A stretch of DNA of 64,000 nucleotides from a bacterium. Lineage in GTDB: Bacteria; CAIWAD01. The stretch covers positions 102,292-166,291 of the forward strand of contig JAUXWS010000087.1 of NCBI GenBank assembly GCA_030685015.1. Reading direction: 5' to 3'. The position numbers were made by a program, and so were the translations under genes. Shown here piece by piece: positions 43,101 through 51,375 of the stretch (positions within the stretch are counted from its first letter, which is position 1; every line of letters starts with the position of its first letter). The notes beneath the pieces were generated by a model. The model saw only the letters and a program-made list of their open reading frames with translations. It had not been told where the DNA came from and made no database searches.

Positions 43101-44623
43101 AAGTTTCCGTGGACCTGAGCCAGAAGCTTGTCCATCTGGGCGTGGAAGGCTTCGAACTGAGCCGGGTCCGATTCCAGTGCCTTCAACTGCGCCAGCCCCG
43201 AATGGAAATCCGCCACGGCCTGGTTGGCTTTCGCCAGTTTCGCCGCGGCATCCTCGGCCGCCTGCTTGGCCGCCTTCCCAGCATCCTCGGCCTGCTTCAG
43301 CGCCGCCAGCTTGGCCGCATCCGTGGCGTGGTCGGTCTTGTAAAGGGCCGCCAGCAGCTCGTCCTTGGACTTCAGCGCGCCGATCTTGTACTGCTTGAAC
43401 CAGGCGTCCAGCTCATTCATCGTGTGGCCGGAGAGCCACTCCTCGCTCTGCCCGGAGGCCTTCGACAGGAGCGAGATGCGCTCGGCCTTGGTGCGGCCGA
43501 TGGACACGCCCTTCTCCTTGGCCACCTCGCGCAGCTGGGCGCTCGTGAGCTTCCCGTAGTCGCCGCTCTGGAGCGCCTCCTTCACCACGACCTGGCCCAG
43601 CGTGTCGCTAACGATCTTGGCCTCCAGGGTCGCCAGGTCGGTGATCTGGGAGAGATCGCCGGCGCCGGGCGTGTGCGTGCAGCGGCAGGCCGGGTGCAGG
43701 GGCTGGCTGGGCAGGCTGGTGAGCGGGTATTCCTTCCCGTCCAGGGGCTCGCACTCCGGGCACATGCGCTCGTCGCCTGCCGTCAGCCAGAACACGGACT
43801 TGACGCCGAGCTTGGCTTCAAACTTCAGCGCGCCCTGGTTGTAGGCCCGCATCGTCTCGGATCTCGCGATCAGCTCGGCGCGCTGCTGCACGGTCTTGAA
43901 GACCGTCTTGCCCGCCTGGCGGAACTCGTCCGGGTTCTTCACGATCCCGCCGATGCGCCTCGCGATCTTCGCCGGGCCCTCACCCTGGGCGATGCCCACT
44001 TGCACGGCACCCTTGATACCGGCGACGAGGTCGTCCGAGAGCTTGCCCAGGAGCTGCAGCTGGTAGCCGGAGAGGAAGTCGAAGGCGTCGGCCGGGAAAA
44101 GGGAGAAGGCCCCCTCCGCCAGCGCCTCGCGGCCGGCCTGGTCCAAGGCCTTGTATCCACCGGCCTTCAGGACGCCGAGCTTGGCAAGGGTGCCGCCGAC
44201 TCCTGCCTTGGCCATCTCCTTGGTCATGCCCTGGTAGGCCATGGTCAGCTCCTGCTTCAGCTTGGCGCCCGTCGCTGCCAGATTCTTGTCCAGCGCTTTC
44301 AGCCGAGTGAGCTGGACGAGCTTCCCGCCCTGGCGGTCGGGCGCGAACTGGGTGAGGTCGCCCAGACCCAGGATCTCGGCCTTGACGGACTTGGCCGCCT
44401 GGTCCAGGTGCTTCAGGCTGGTGGTGAGGAGGTCGTCCGAGTAGGCGCCGGCCTTGGCCAGGCTTTCCGCCGTGGCCTTTTCGATGGCTTGCCGCTGGGT
44501 GGTGGCGTAGGCGTTCAGGGCCCGGCTGCCGCGCACCAGGAGGAGCGCTTCCGCCTGCAGGTGGAGCGCTCCCACCGGCAGCGGGGCATGCGGCCGGCCA
44601 CACGTACAGGTGGCGCTGGGCAT
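40106..44623 (-). CDS. MuF-type minor head protein fused to kinase-like and unknown C-terminal domains
   Basis: A 1505-aa giant. Residues about 150-315 are a phage Mu gpF/SPP1 gp7-like head domain (IARSETMRAYNQGALKFEAK; DERMCPECEPLDGKEYPL; HPACRC). A SAP-like helix pair is near 360, then coiled coil, and a Pro/Ala-rich linker near 600-650. About 655-910 resembles the HipA/PI-kinase-like fold: KWLFKP (beta-3 Lys), DWLISNHDGHAEQFL (catalytic loop) and GIDKGQ (metal-binding Asp). A final domain about 1150-1505 contains GGMSPSQDMNSGGASYFFTR and NETIIKG and is unidentified. MuF proteins with C-terminal effector domains are known as phage-borne polymorphic toxins. The start overlaps the portal stop. 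Confidence 0.8.
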   Translation of the reverse strand: MPSATCTCGRPHAPLPVGALHLQAEALLLVRGSRALNAYATTQRQAIEKATAESLAKAGAYSDDLLTTSLKHLDQAAKSVKAEILGLGDLTQFAPDRQGGKLVQLTRLKALDKNLAATGAKLKQELTMAYQGMTKEMAKAGVGGTLAKLGVLKAGGYKALDQAGREALAEGAFSLFPADAFDFLSGYQLQLLGKLSDDLVAGIKGAVQVGIAQGEGPAKIARRIGGIVKNPDEFRQAGKTVFKTVQQRAELIARSETMRAYNQGALKFEAKLGVKSVFWLTAGDERMCPECEPLDGKEYPLTSLPSQPLHPACRCTHTPGAGDLSQITDLATLEAKIVSDTLGQVVVKEALQSGDYGKLTSAQLREVAKEKGVSIGRTKAERISLLSKASGQSEEWLSGHTMNELDAWFKQYKIGALKSKDELLAALYKTDHATDAAKLAALKQAEDAGKAAKQAAEDAAAKLAKANQAVADFHSGLAQLKALESDPAQFEAFHAQMDKLLAQVHGNLELLGPQQAADLGGYLSKAQDVFAFKVELNSQSVLREVLKAAKVKNFQWFTKPESVAYLTQKPLQPKIAEQVAAKVAAAKDAAKLKKAVPVPAPPAPAVPKPAPVAPKSAPAPKAAPMPTAAPVPTPAASPAVQARQADEAWEALKAKNPFTFHSDASELGGVHTKYFYTDQAGDKWLFKPISEDFRAWGDEVAYLIQREIDPDAIEVRFIELKDMHGRMRMGSIQQMKQGLKKPANYKGIDVTTIDPQDLVQLQREHVADWLISNHDGHAEQFLRAQDGRVYGIDKGQLYKYFGKDKLSVDYAPNAGGRFDEPIYNKLLRAHRDGKLKLDLQATGVWVRRVQGISDAAYREMLMPYAGRRFASQPGALEDFLKAATLRKNTLQADFERFYSEIESARTGKPVVFRFGDAAPAPAAATPAAKETGEAWARGSRINLKAEVETIRESGWQGRSLAVDKGDIEDQNILVRQVFGMDGEKQTILQLRLRQEADKRLVKLLKANVVGEVPKELAVEDGFWDTILAAAKTVNTHVGDLNYNTTKLRAAEDLRPALQKLAKAGSAVEQSMAQQYLKTLDDIAHAVEASTAGTPTKLPLVKQYAPSAAELKALQKGVGAPAKGKGLRVTASPRWTEDRVVSKGHELVVEAEHVPLSRFHSSIMDNLVEYHVDLGDGVEAVYKPFQGTGKSVGKSYAMHGRMTVKVREGVSESVVARAMERLKVLGLDTAPSTPWDEELMYLQKVAFVAKIDDSPAFLAAAEEAKKASTESAVRIWREVWSRHLGVKDVTKLPDYNPMGTHQAAVATGKGGTAGMRVQVRFDVSRETLEREMEGYVLMHGMTKGSVEDFLEAVLPTNQSFIPTAERFSTGVPIGGMSPSQDMNSGGASYFFTRIMRSTNTQANTIRFKPDLLRRADAISYNSDHYGKVVGNFVRENRISDLETLKKMPHYCGNETIIKGAVPLLENMDSIVVGDAGRRVKVIALFKKHGITVLPDGRRIEDVVFAR

Positions 44624-46137
44624 CAGGCGGCCTGGGCGGCTTCAGCCTTGGCGAGGCTCTCCTGCACCAGGATCTGGGCGCGCTGCAGGAGCAGCTGGTC
44701 CACCTGGTCGTAGAGGGCCGCCACGTCGCCCGTCTGGCCGTCCGGCGCGCCCTCCGTGGGCTTGGCGTCCGGCGCGCCCTTCAGCCGCTCGGCCAGGTTG
44801 AGCAGGTAGAAGACCTGGTCGTTCTGCAGCATGCCTTGCTGGGCCAGGCCCACGATGTCGCCAGGGGACAGTGGCGCGATCACCTGCTTCGTCTCGCGCT
44901 TGGTCTGGGCCTGCTCGATGTCGGGCGAGAGGCCCATCATCGCCTGCAGGCTGCGCACGCTGATCAGGCCGCGGTCGTAGAGGTCCACCAGCACCTTGCG
45001 CTGGTCGGCGCCGGCCGAGAGGTCGATCTCGGGGAAGGCGATGTGCAGGGTCTCGCCCTCTTTCCCGCGCATGGCCAGCCAGTCATCCAGCACCCACTGC
45101 AGCATCTCGCGCGCCGTGTCGCGCAGGTCCGCCAGCATGAGCTGGATCTTGGCGAAGCCCAGGCTGGCGGTTGAAAAGTTCGCTCCATCCCCGGAGACTA
45201 GGGCGCGCGTGAACCCCATGGCGACGATGACGTCGCTCTTGGCCTCCTTCACCTTTTCCTCGGTCTTGAGCGTCTCGCCCTCGGCGCCGTAGGTGTCGAT
45301 GGTCACGTAGAAGGGCACGACCGCGCCCTGGCGGGCCGTCATGGCGTCGAAGATCTTCTTGATGTCCTTCAGCATGGAAGGCTTGGGCATGACGACGGTC
45401 TTGCCGAACTGGCCGCCCACCTTGATCAGCCGCACAGGCATGGCCCATCGCTTGGCGATGGCGCGCTCGGCACGCCGGTAGTCGCGCAGGAGCTCGATGG
45501 ACTCGAAGGCCGGCAGCACCATGCTGGTGCCGTGGTCGGCGAAGTCCGGCGCGTCCCACATCCAGCGCCGGAACTGGGGCAGGGCCACGTCCTGATGGCC
45601 TGTGGGGTTGCCCGAGGTGTCCAGCGTGAAGGAGCGCACCTTCACCACGGTGCCGTCCTGGACCGTCGTCTCCAGGAGGAGCGGGTTCAGGGCCTTCACC
45701 TTCCTAAAGTCCTGGTAGAGCGGCGCGCCGTCCTGGGTCGTGTCCTTCTTCTCGCCGCCGTAGACCTTGAACGCCGCCGCTTCACCCTTGGTCAAGAGCT
45801 GCAAGAGCTGGTCCTTCAACCAGCGCTTCAGGCAGAGGCGCTTCTTCAGCTCGTCGACCGCCTTCTGCAGCTCGTCACTGGACGCCAGGACGGTGAAGTC
45901 CTCACCCACCGCCAGCGTGCGCCAGGCATTGATGCAGTTGTTGACGATGGGTTCCTGCTGGTAGTACTCCCAGGCCTTGGCGCCCCGGTCCGCCCAGGCC
46001 TGGGCGATGCCGTCGTTCTCCGTCTCGCTGGCGAAGGGGTCCAGCGTGGCGGCCTGGGCCTGCATCTCATCGCCCACCAGCAGCACGCCGCCCGCGCGCG
46101 GCGCGCGGTTGAAGATCCCGGATCCAAGCAGGTTCAT
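44623..46137 (-). CDS. Portal protein
   Basis: A 504-aa protein between the large terminase and MuF genes. Residues about 210-300 (AERAIAKRWAMPVRLIKVGG; KKIFDAMTARQGAVVPFYVT) and the helical region DLRDTAREMLQWVLDDWLAM match portal stem and wing segments, and LYDRGLISVRSLQAMMGL is the usual C-terminal helix. It forms the dodecameric DNA gate. Confidence 0.88.
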   Translation of the reverse strand: MNLLGSGIFNRAPRAGGVLLVGDEMQAQAATLDPFASETENDGIAQAWADRGAKAWEYYQQEPIVNNCINAWRTLAVGEDFTVLASSDELQKAVDELKKRLCLKRWLKDQLLQLLTKGEAAAFKVYGGEKKDTTQDGAPLYQDFRKVKALNPLLLETTVQDGTVVKVRSFTLDTSGNPTGHQDVALPQFRRWMWDAPDFADHGTSMVLPAFESIELLRDYRRAERAIAKRWAMPVRLIKVGGQFGKTVVMPKPSMLKDIKKIFDAMTARQGAVVPFYVTIDTYGAEGETLKTEEKVKEAKSDVIVAMGFTRALVSGDGANFSTASLGFAKIQLMLADLRDTAREMLQWVLDDWLAMRGKEGETLHIAFPEIDLSAGADQRKVLVDLYDRGLISVRSLQAMMGLSPDIEQAQTKRETKQVIAPLSPGDIVGLAQQGMLQNDQVFYLLNLAERLKGAPDAKPTEGAPDGQTGDVAALYDQVDQLLLQRAQILVQESLAKAEAAQAA

Positions 46138-46149
46138 GGTTCCCCCTCG

Positions 46150-47736
46150 CTACTCGAACACGCTGTCCGTCAGCAGGGGCATGACGAACTCCGCGTCCAG
46201 GCTACCCCCCTCGTCCGTGAGCTGCTTCAGGTGCTCGCGCTCCTTGCGCAAGACGGCCGTGCGCGTGGAGTCGATGATGTGGTCGTTGCCCTTGGAGTAG
46301 ATCAGGCGGCCCATCTGCGTCTGGCTGTAGGTGTGCGTGCAGAACTGGTCCTCCCAGTCGAGGTCCACGTCGCCGGCGGGAAAGAGCAGGGTGCGCGCCG
46401 CCAGGCGGCCGTTGATCAGGCTGGTCATGTATTCCTTGATGCGCTGGACCTTGGGCCGGCCCTGCGGATCGTAGGACGTGGTCAGGCTGCCGCCGAAGTC
46501 GTAGGTCTCCAGCCGGAAGGCGAACTGGTGGCCCTCGTAGCGGTCCTCGGTGGTGAGGATGTGCTCGACGGCCAGGCCATTGGACCCGGCGTCGAAGCCC
46601 AGGCCGGCGAAGTCGAAGTGGTCGTCAAGGATGGCGATGATCGCCGCCTGGAAGGTGTAGGGCATATGCTCGTTGTGGACGCGCAAGACAGGCACCAGGC
46701 GCCCGCGTTCGTCCTCCAGCCAGACCGTCAGCTCGCTGGGGTCGTTGGTGTAGCCCAGGTCGCCGCCCATCCAATACGTGCCACGCGCCTCGTCCTGCAA
46801 ATCAAGCAGAGATTCCAGCCGGCTGAAGGCCTCGTCCACCGAGTGGATGGCGCTGAATTCCTCACCGTCGATCCGCACCACGCGGTAGACCTTTTCCAGC
46901 TTCCGCTGGCAATCCCGGAACTGACGCACGTTGAAGGCCGAATATGACGGCGCGCCATGCTCGCCGGCCACCTCGTGCTGGAAGCCCGCCGTGTCCTTCC
47001 CGCCGTAGAACTTGGCCTCGCCCTCGGTGTCGGCCTGGCACCAACCCGGCACGATCCAGCTCGGCCACTTGTAGATCCTCCAGCCGCTGGCCGGCTGGGT
47101 GATGCGGTAGTAGGTCGTGTTCCTCAGGCCGTTGGGGTTGGAGTAGCAGCGCATCTGGCCGCCGCGGTTGAGCACTCTTCGGAGTGCGCGCCAAGCGGGC
47201 TCGGGGTACCAGGCGGCCTCGTCCACCAGCACGCGGTCGCAGTGCAGGGAGCGCACGCTCTTGCCCGTCGGGCCCGCCGGCCGGAAATAGATGATCGTGC
47301 CGTTCTTCCACGTGATCTGGTAGTAGGGCTTGCGCGTGATGCGGTGCCGGCCGTTCGCATCGACGGCCACCATCTCCAGCAGGAACTCGCTGTTCTGCAG
47401 GTGGGCCTCGACCTCCTCGATGATCTTGTTCACATGGCCGTCGTTGGGCGCTGTCACCAGCATGCGCCCGTTCCGGGCGGTCACGCCGTAGTGCAGGACC
47501 TGCACGACGATGTCCACGGTCTTGCCCACCGCACGCCCATCCTGGTGGGCGATCTGCAGGGCGGAATCCCGCACGTCCTCCACCTGGTGCGGCCAGAGGG
47601 CCATGGGCCGCCCCGACTCCGGGCCGTCGAGCTGGGAGAGGAAGCCGGCGGAAAAGGCGACCGGGTCCAGCAGCACCTGAACGAAGGAGATCTCGTCCTG
47701 GGAGAGCTTGGCCGGATGAGGTTTACGAATCGTCAT
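46150..47736 (-). CDS. Terminase large subunit
   Basis: A 528-aa packaging motor. Walker A variant DGRAVGKT at residues 66-73, Walker B VLVDEA at 169-174, and a coupling C-motif-like YSNPNG. The RNase-H-type nuclease domain has GGDLGYTNDPSEL, GFDAGSNG and GNDHIIDSTR as metal-ligand candidates. No separate small terminase is recognisable beside it. It is divergent from the recombinase gene, with 117 bases between starts. Confidence 0.92.
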   Translation of the reverse strand: MTIRKPHPAKLSQDEISFVQVLLDPVAFSAGFLSQLDGPESGRPMALWPHQVEDVRDSALQIAHQDGRAVGKTVDIVVQVLHYGVTARNGRMLVTAPNDGHVNKIIEEVEAHLQNSEFLLEMVAVDANGRHRITRKPYYQITWKNGTIIYFRPAGPTGKSVRSLHCDRVLVDEAAWYPEPAWRALRRVLNRGGQMRCYSNPNGLRNTTYYRITQPASGWRIYKWPSWIVPGWCQADTEGEAKFYGGKDTAGFQHEVAGEHGAPSYSAFNVRQFRDCQRKLEKVYRVVRIDGEEFSAIHSVDEAFSRLESLLDLQDEARGTYWMGGDLGYTNDPSELTVWLEDERGRLVPVLRVHNEHMPYTFQAAIIAILDDHFDFAGLGFDAGSNGLAVEHILTTEDRYEGHQFAFRLETYDFGGSLTTSYDPQGRPKVQRIKEYMTSLINGRLAARTLLFPAGDVDLDWEDQFCTHTYSQTQMGRLIYSKGNDHIIDSTRTAVLRKEREHLKQLTDEGGSLDAEFVMPLLTDSVFE

Positions 47737-47853
47737 CTATCTGATTCTCAAGGTGTTCCGACTTGACTTCCGGGAGGGCCTTGTGCAGACTGATGTCCGA
47801 GAATGAACGGGCGAGCTTATCCCCGCCAGTCACACCCCAGCGCGAGAGGACCC

Positions 47854-48696
47854 ATGCGGTCACAGATCCCAGCCTTTGCCGAACACCTGGCGGCCCGGCA
47901 GCTTGCCCTTGGCACTATCACGCCCTACCTGTCCGAGCTGCGCCGCTTTGCCGCCTTCCTGGAAGCGGAGGGCGTTGCCTTCGATGGACTTTCCATCACG
48001 CAGGCCACACGCTACTTCGTCCGAGAGGGAAGGTCAAGTCTGACCACGCGCCGGGCCCTGACCATCCTGAACCAGTTCCTGACCTGGGCCAAGCACCCAC
48101 TGGCGCCTGAGCTCGGCGCCATCCGCCTGCCCCGCGCGCACCAAGCTGCCCCCGACTACCTGAGCGAGGTCGAGGAGAAGGCGCTGCGCAAGGCCCTGAA
48201 GGCGCGCACGGACGTCCGAGACCAGCCCCGGGACCGGGCGCTCTTCTGCCTGCTGCTGGACACGGGGATTCGCATCTCCGAAGCCGCTGGGCTGACCGTG
48301 GGCGACGTGGAGCTGGATGAGAAGACGATCCGGCTGGTCACCAAGGGCGACAAGCGCCGCGTGCGCTTCCTACCCGTGGAGACGCGAGACCTGCTACGGC
48401 CGCTGATGGCCGGCCAGCCGGCGGAGAGCGCCGTGTTTCGCACCCGGACCGGGCGCGCCGTCAGCGATCGGCACATCCGCCGCCTGCTCGACTCCTGGGC
48501 CAAGGCCGCCGGGATCGAGCGGTTCATCCATCCGCACGCCCTCCGGCACACCTTCGCCACCAGCCTGCTGAAGAAGACCGGCAACCTGCGCCTGGTCCAG
48601 CTCGCCCTGGACCACGAGAGCCCCAAGACGACGGCCATCTACGCCCACGTGGCCGACGAGGAACTTCGGGCCGCCATCGAAGGTCGATGCAAGTGA
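47854..48696 (+). CDS. Tyrosine recombinase/integrase, XerC-like
   Basis: A 280-aa recombinase. An N-terminal SAM-like DNA-binding domain (about 1-90) precedes a catalytic domain with Arg in DTGIRISEA, Lys in TKGDKRR, HALRHTFAT, the His in LDHESPKTT and nucleophile Tyr in IYAHV, so the full R-K-H-R-H-Y set is present. ATG 47854 has GAGAGG four bases upstream and is preferred over 47803. It lies between late and early genes rather than at a prophage end, which is unusual for an integrase and leaves open a resolvase role. Confidence 0.88.
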   Translation: MRSQIPAFAEHLAARQLALGTITPYLSELRRFAAFLEAEGVAFDGLSITQATRYFVREGRSSLTTRRALTILNQFLTWAKHPLAPELGAIRLPRAHQAAPDYLSEVEEKALRKALKARTDVRDQPRDRALFCLLLDTGIRISEAAGLTVGDVELDEKTIRLVTKGDKRRVRFLPVETRDLLRPLMAGQPAESAVFRTRTGRAVSDRHIRRLLDSWAKAAGIERFIHPHALRHTFATSLLKKTGNLRLVQLALDHESPKTTAIYAHVADEELRAAIEGRCK

Positions 48697-48834
48697 GGCT
48701 TCGTGGTGCGGATTGGATGGAGGCAAGCACCTGCCAAAATCCCAACAATACAGGGTTTAATGATGGCAGTTGGTGTTCGGTGTGTGTATGCGTTTTAGGA
48801 GCAAATCATAGTCAATTCAATCCCGGTCACTGGA

Positions 48835-48880
48835 TTGTGATGCTAACCAAATTTCGCCACCTTATACCCAACAAACAGAA
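48835..48880 (+). promoter_or_regulatory. Weak fifth copy of the early-gene promoter core
   Basis: CTTATACCCAACAAAC (48861-48876) matches the TTATGCCCAACAAA core of the four stronger promoters, 13 bases before the ATG at 48890. A -35-like TTGTGA lies at 48836-48841, slightly too far away. The rest of 48697-48834 holds no gene that I can support. Confidence 0.4.
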
Positions 48881-48889
48881 AGAAGGTCG

Positions 48890-49285
48890 ATGGCAACGGA
48901 AACTCAAACAGCAGCATGGACCGAACTCAGTCCGACACCAGCGGCCGCTGCGATGCGCCGGCTTAGGGCCCAGCGCCGACAGGCCCGCATCGGTTCTGGC
49001 CAAAGCTTGCAGCAGGTTCGCATCGAAACCAGCCACTACCTTCACCACACCACGCGCATCGAAGAGCGGGGCTCCGGCAAGGTCTGGGTCCGCCACTCCT
49101 GGGAAGGGCGCGTGCAGGTGAAAGGTCACAACCACGTCATCACGCGCAGCGTGGCCAAGTACGGCGCCCGCAAGGCCTACCTGCAGTGCCTCAATCAAGT
49201 AGGCGAGTGGCTCCTCCTACTCTACCCTGCTGATTGGGTGGAGGTCAAGCTGCAGACGCTTGTGGACAAAGCGCCCGAAGCGTAG
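48890..49285 (+). CDS. Phage early protein, unknown
   Basis: A 131-aa basic protein with GAAGG just upstream of ATG 48890. Residues about 22-40 are Arg-rich (MRRLRAQRRQARIGS), possibly nucleic-acid binding, and the rest is mixed alpha/beta. No family recognised. It is the first small gene after the recombinase and ends before a terminator. Confidence 0.7.
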   Translation: MATETQTAAWTELSPTPAAAAMRRLRAQRRQARIGSGQSLQQVRIETSHYLHHTTRIEERGSGKVWVRHSWEGRVQVKGHNHVITRSVAKYGARKAYLQCLNQVGEWLLLLYPADWVEVKLQTLVDKAPEA

Positions 49286-49312
49286 ACCCCTAAACAACTC
49301 AGATTTCCAATT

Positions 49313-49338
49313 ATCGCCCCGAAAGGGGCGATTTCTCT
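49313..49338 (+). terminator. Terminator, GAAA tetraloop
   Basis: ATCGCCCC and GGGGCGAT make a perfect 8-bp stem capped by GAAA, then TTTCTCTC. It separates the 131-aa gene from the next promoter module. Confidence 0.85.
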
Positions 49339-49391
49339 CACTGTCCAATCAATCAGCACCAAGACAATGTTTCAGCAATAAAACCTGATTA

Positions 49392-49456
49392 ATATTTCTC
49401 TATTCAACTTGACTTATAAAAGTGTCTCTGCGTAGTTATGCCCACCAAACGAGGAG
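49392..49456 (+). promoter_or_regulatory. Early promoter module A
   Basis: TTGACT (49409-49414), an 18-base spacer, then TAGTTA (49433-49438) followed by TGCCCACCAAACGAGGAGA. The spacer end CTCTGCG and the downstream leader are shared with modules B-D. Upstream ATATTTCTC is a partial match to the box AGATTTCTCA. Confidence 0.8.
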
Positions 49457-49464
49457 ACGGACCG

Positions 49465-49869
49465 ATGACGAAGATGACGCGCAAAGGCCTGATTAACATG
49501 CTGGGCGAAGACGAAGCCGCTTTCATGCAACTCTTGAAGACCAAGCTGATCCAGCTTATGGCAACCGACAACTTGGACACGGTCCAGCTTGCCCGCGACG
49601 AGATGGCCAACCGAGGCTTGGGCACGAACGGAGAGTGGATTGGCTTTCCGGCAGCCAAAAAGCTCTGGCAAGCGCCGGCTGCTGCCGCCCAGCCGGGCGC
49701 CGACGATGCGACGATCGACGCTGGCCTTGCCGCCCTGGCCAACATCCACTGCGGGTTCGAGACCCTGGAAGCCCGCAACATGGACGCTCTGGACTTCCAC
49801 GAGGTCTGCGTCCTAAGCCTGAAGGACGCCCTGCGCGCCGCCTTTGAGCTGGGCCGGGCAAGCAAGTAA
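49465..49869 (+). CDS. Phage early protein, unknown
   Basis: A 134-aa helical, slightly acidic protein. ATG 49465 is preceded by GAGGAG. Residues about 45-70 (DTVQLARDEMANRGLGTNGE) and the C-terminal CVLSLKDALRAAFELGRASK are helical. No known family. First gene of promoter module A. Confidence 0.7.
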   Translation: MTKMTRKGLINMLGEDEAAFMQLLKTKLIQLMATDNLDTVQLARDEMANRGLGTNGEWIGFPAAKKLWQAPAAAAQPGADDATIDAGLAALANIHCGFETLEARNMDALDFHEVCVLSLKDALRAAFELGRASK

Positions 49870-49892
49870 CCCACACGAGAGGAGACACGGAC

Positions 49893-50207
49893 ATGCTGCT
49901 CAACGACCTGATTGCCAAGCTGGAAGAGCTGGCCCAGGACCACCCGGACGCAGAGGTCAGACTCCTGACTCAATCTCAATGGCCTTTTCAGAATTGCCTG
50001 CTTGGCATCACCACCCAAAGCGCCATTGCCGACGAAGTGGATCAGCAAGAGGCCGAACGGCTTCTGGAGCGGGGTGTCGAACTGGAAGACGAGGACGAGG
50101 TCGGCCCGCGCAAGGACGCCAACCCTGGACCCGAGATCATCTACCTGGTCGAGGGCAGCCAGCTCGGCTACGGCAGCAAGGCCGCCTGGGATGTCTGCGA
50201 ACGCTGA
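49893..50207 (+). CDS. Phage early protein, unknown
   Basis: A 104-aa acidic protein (LLNDLIAKLEELAQDHPDAE; ELEDEDEV). AGGAGA precedes ATG 49893. Its layout of a helix, then V-R-L-L-T-Q and a late IIYLVEG strand resembles small phage and plasmid proteins of unknown function. No confident family. Confidence 0.7.
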   Translation: MLLNDLIAKLEELAQDHPDAEVRLLTQSQWPFQNCLLGITTQSAIADEVDQQEAERLLERGVELEDEDEVGPRKDANPGPEIIYLVEGSQLGYGSKAAWDVCER

Positions 50208-50289
50208 AACGTGCCGATGGAAAACTGATACACCGATCACACGCCCGGGCCGGCAGGATTCTGCCCAGGCAACACCAAGGAGACGACCA

Positions 50290-50565
50290 ATGGCAAAGCA
50301 GAACTGGGACGTGAAGGCCTTCGTGGCCGGGCAAGTGGCGCTGGGACGCGAGACCCTGGGTGGCGCCCGCAAGCGGCTGGGCCGCGTGGATGTCCAGCTC
50401 CAGCAGGCCTTCCTGCAGCTGGGGCAGGATGCGCAGCTTCAGGCGGAGATGGCCACGGTGATGGGCCGCATGCAGGCCCTAAAGGAAAGCGTCGAGCAGG
50501 TGGCGGAGCGGCTGGACGCGCTTGCACCGAAGGAGACCCTGGCTGCCCAGGAGGCCCAGGTCTGA
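50290..50565 (+). CDS. Phage early coiled-coil protein, unknown
   Basis: A 91-aa, mostly helical protein with heptad-like pattern (RVDVQLQQAFLQLGQDAQLQ; MQALKESVEQVAERLDAL). AAGGAGA lies upstream of ATG 50290. Likely a small oligomeric or DNA-associated protein. Last gene of the module A unit, followed by a terminator. Confidence 0.65.
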   Translation: MAKQNWDVKAFVAGQVALGRETLGGARKRLGRVDVQLQQAFLQLGQDAQLQAEMATVMGRMQALKESVEQVAERLDALAPKETLAAQEAQV

Positions 50566-50589
50566 CGGCCCACTGGCATTCCCACTCTT

Positions 50590-50613
50590 ACGGGCCATTC
50601 GTGGCCCGTTTTA
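50590..50613 (+). terminator. Terminator after module A genes
   Basis: ACGGGCCA and TGGCCCGT pair perfectly around a TTCG loop and run into TTTT. Confidence 0.88.
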
Positions 50614-50644
50614 TGTTCAACCATTATTAGTAGTCCAGAACTAA

Positions 50645-50716
50645 AGTCCGAAGATTTCTCACGATTATGTTGACTTAGTTAAGTGGCGATGCGTAGTTAC
50701 GCCCAACAAAAAAGGA
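50645..50716 (+). promoter_or_regulatory. Early promoter module B
   Basis: Box AGTCCGAAGATTTCTCA (50645-50661), TTGACT (50670-50675), 18-base spacer with AAGTGGCGATGCG, TAGTTA (50694-50699) and leader CGCCCAACAAAAAAGGAGAG. Starts the transcript of the 158-aa gene. Confidence 0.85.
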
Positions 50717-50724
50717 GAGACACC

Positions 50725-51201
50725 ATGTCAAGCATCGAATCGGCAGTCACCAAACGCATCGCACGGACTTGGATGGTGGGTTACGACACTACGGAGCGCG
50801 CGGACTTGGCTGCCCTGGGTGACGGGCAGCTTTCTAACGCCTACCGCCGCTTCCATGGCGCACTGAACAATAGGACGGAGCAGGAGAAGACCGAAATCGC
50901 CGCCCTCTACGCCGAGCTCATGCGTCGGCACTACCGGCGCCAAGCCGCCGTGGAGGAGCAGGCCCGGCAGGCCTGGGCCATGGTCGAAGCCGCTGGAGTC
51001 TGGCCGAACAGCACCAAGCGCGTGCCGCAGGTCGGGGCCAGGGTTTGGAAGGTGTTCCCCGCCCTGTTCGGCATGGCCCTACGGGTCAATGGCCGGGTCT
51101 TTCGGGCCAAAGTTGGGCTCCGGGTCCGGCTGGACGCCGGGCAGCCCATCGCCGGCGCCAAAACGGTCGACCTGGACAGCGGATGGCGGATCGCAGAATA
51201 G
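50725..51201 (+). CDS. Phage early protein, unknown
   Basis: A 158-aa basic protein. ATG 50725 follows GGAGAGACACC. N-terminal two-thirds helical, with MRRHYRRQAAVEEQARQAWA, and a beta-rich C-terminus (RVNGRVFRAKVGLRVRLDAG). Not recognised. The start at 50683 is rejected because it lies within the promoter leader. Confidence 0.7.
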   Translation: MSSIESAVTKRIARTWMVGYDTTERADLAALGDGQLSNAYRRFHGALNNRTEQEKTEIAALYAELMRRHYRRQAAVEEQARQAWAMVEAAGVWPNSTKRVPQVGARVWKVFPALFGMALRVNGRVFRAKVGLRVRLDAGQPIAGAKTVDLDSGWRIAE

Positions 51202-51220
51202 CCTTAACGCCAGCCTCAGC

Positions 51221-51245
51221 AAAGCGCCCCGAAAGGAGCGTTTTC
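51221..51245 (+). terminator. Terminator, GAAA tetraloop
   Basis: AAAGCGCCCC and GGAGCGTTTT pair with one mismatch and one G-T pair around GAAA, and the stem ends in TTTT. It closes the module B unit. Confidence 0.8.
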
Positions 51246-51293
51246 TGCTTTACTGGACTAGCGATCCATTTGACTGCTTGTGGCATGTAAAAT

Positions 51294-51368
51294 AGTCCGA
51301 AGATTTCTCATATATAACTTGCTTTCGCAAAGTGTCACTGCGTAGTTATGACCAACACAAAGGGAGAC
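51294..51368 (+). promoter_or_regulatory. Early promoter module C
   Basis: Box AGTCCGAAGATTTCTCA (51294-51310, identical to module B), TTGCTT (51319-51324), 18-base spacer with AAAGTGTCACTGCG, TAGTTA (51343-51348) and leader TGACCAACACAAAGGGAGA. The preceding stretch TTTGACTGCTTGTGGCAT recurs nearly unchanged before module D. Confidence 0.85.
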
Positions 51369-51375
51369 GGACACT

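Noticed and set aside
41168-44713. Long plus-strand frames opposite the MuF gene
   Set aside because: Composition is typical of antisense high-GC frames (His, Gln, Gly, Leu rich) and the minus frame has clear domains.
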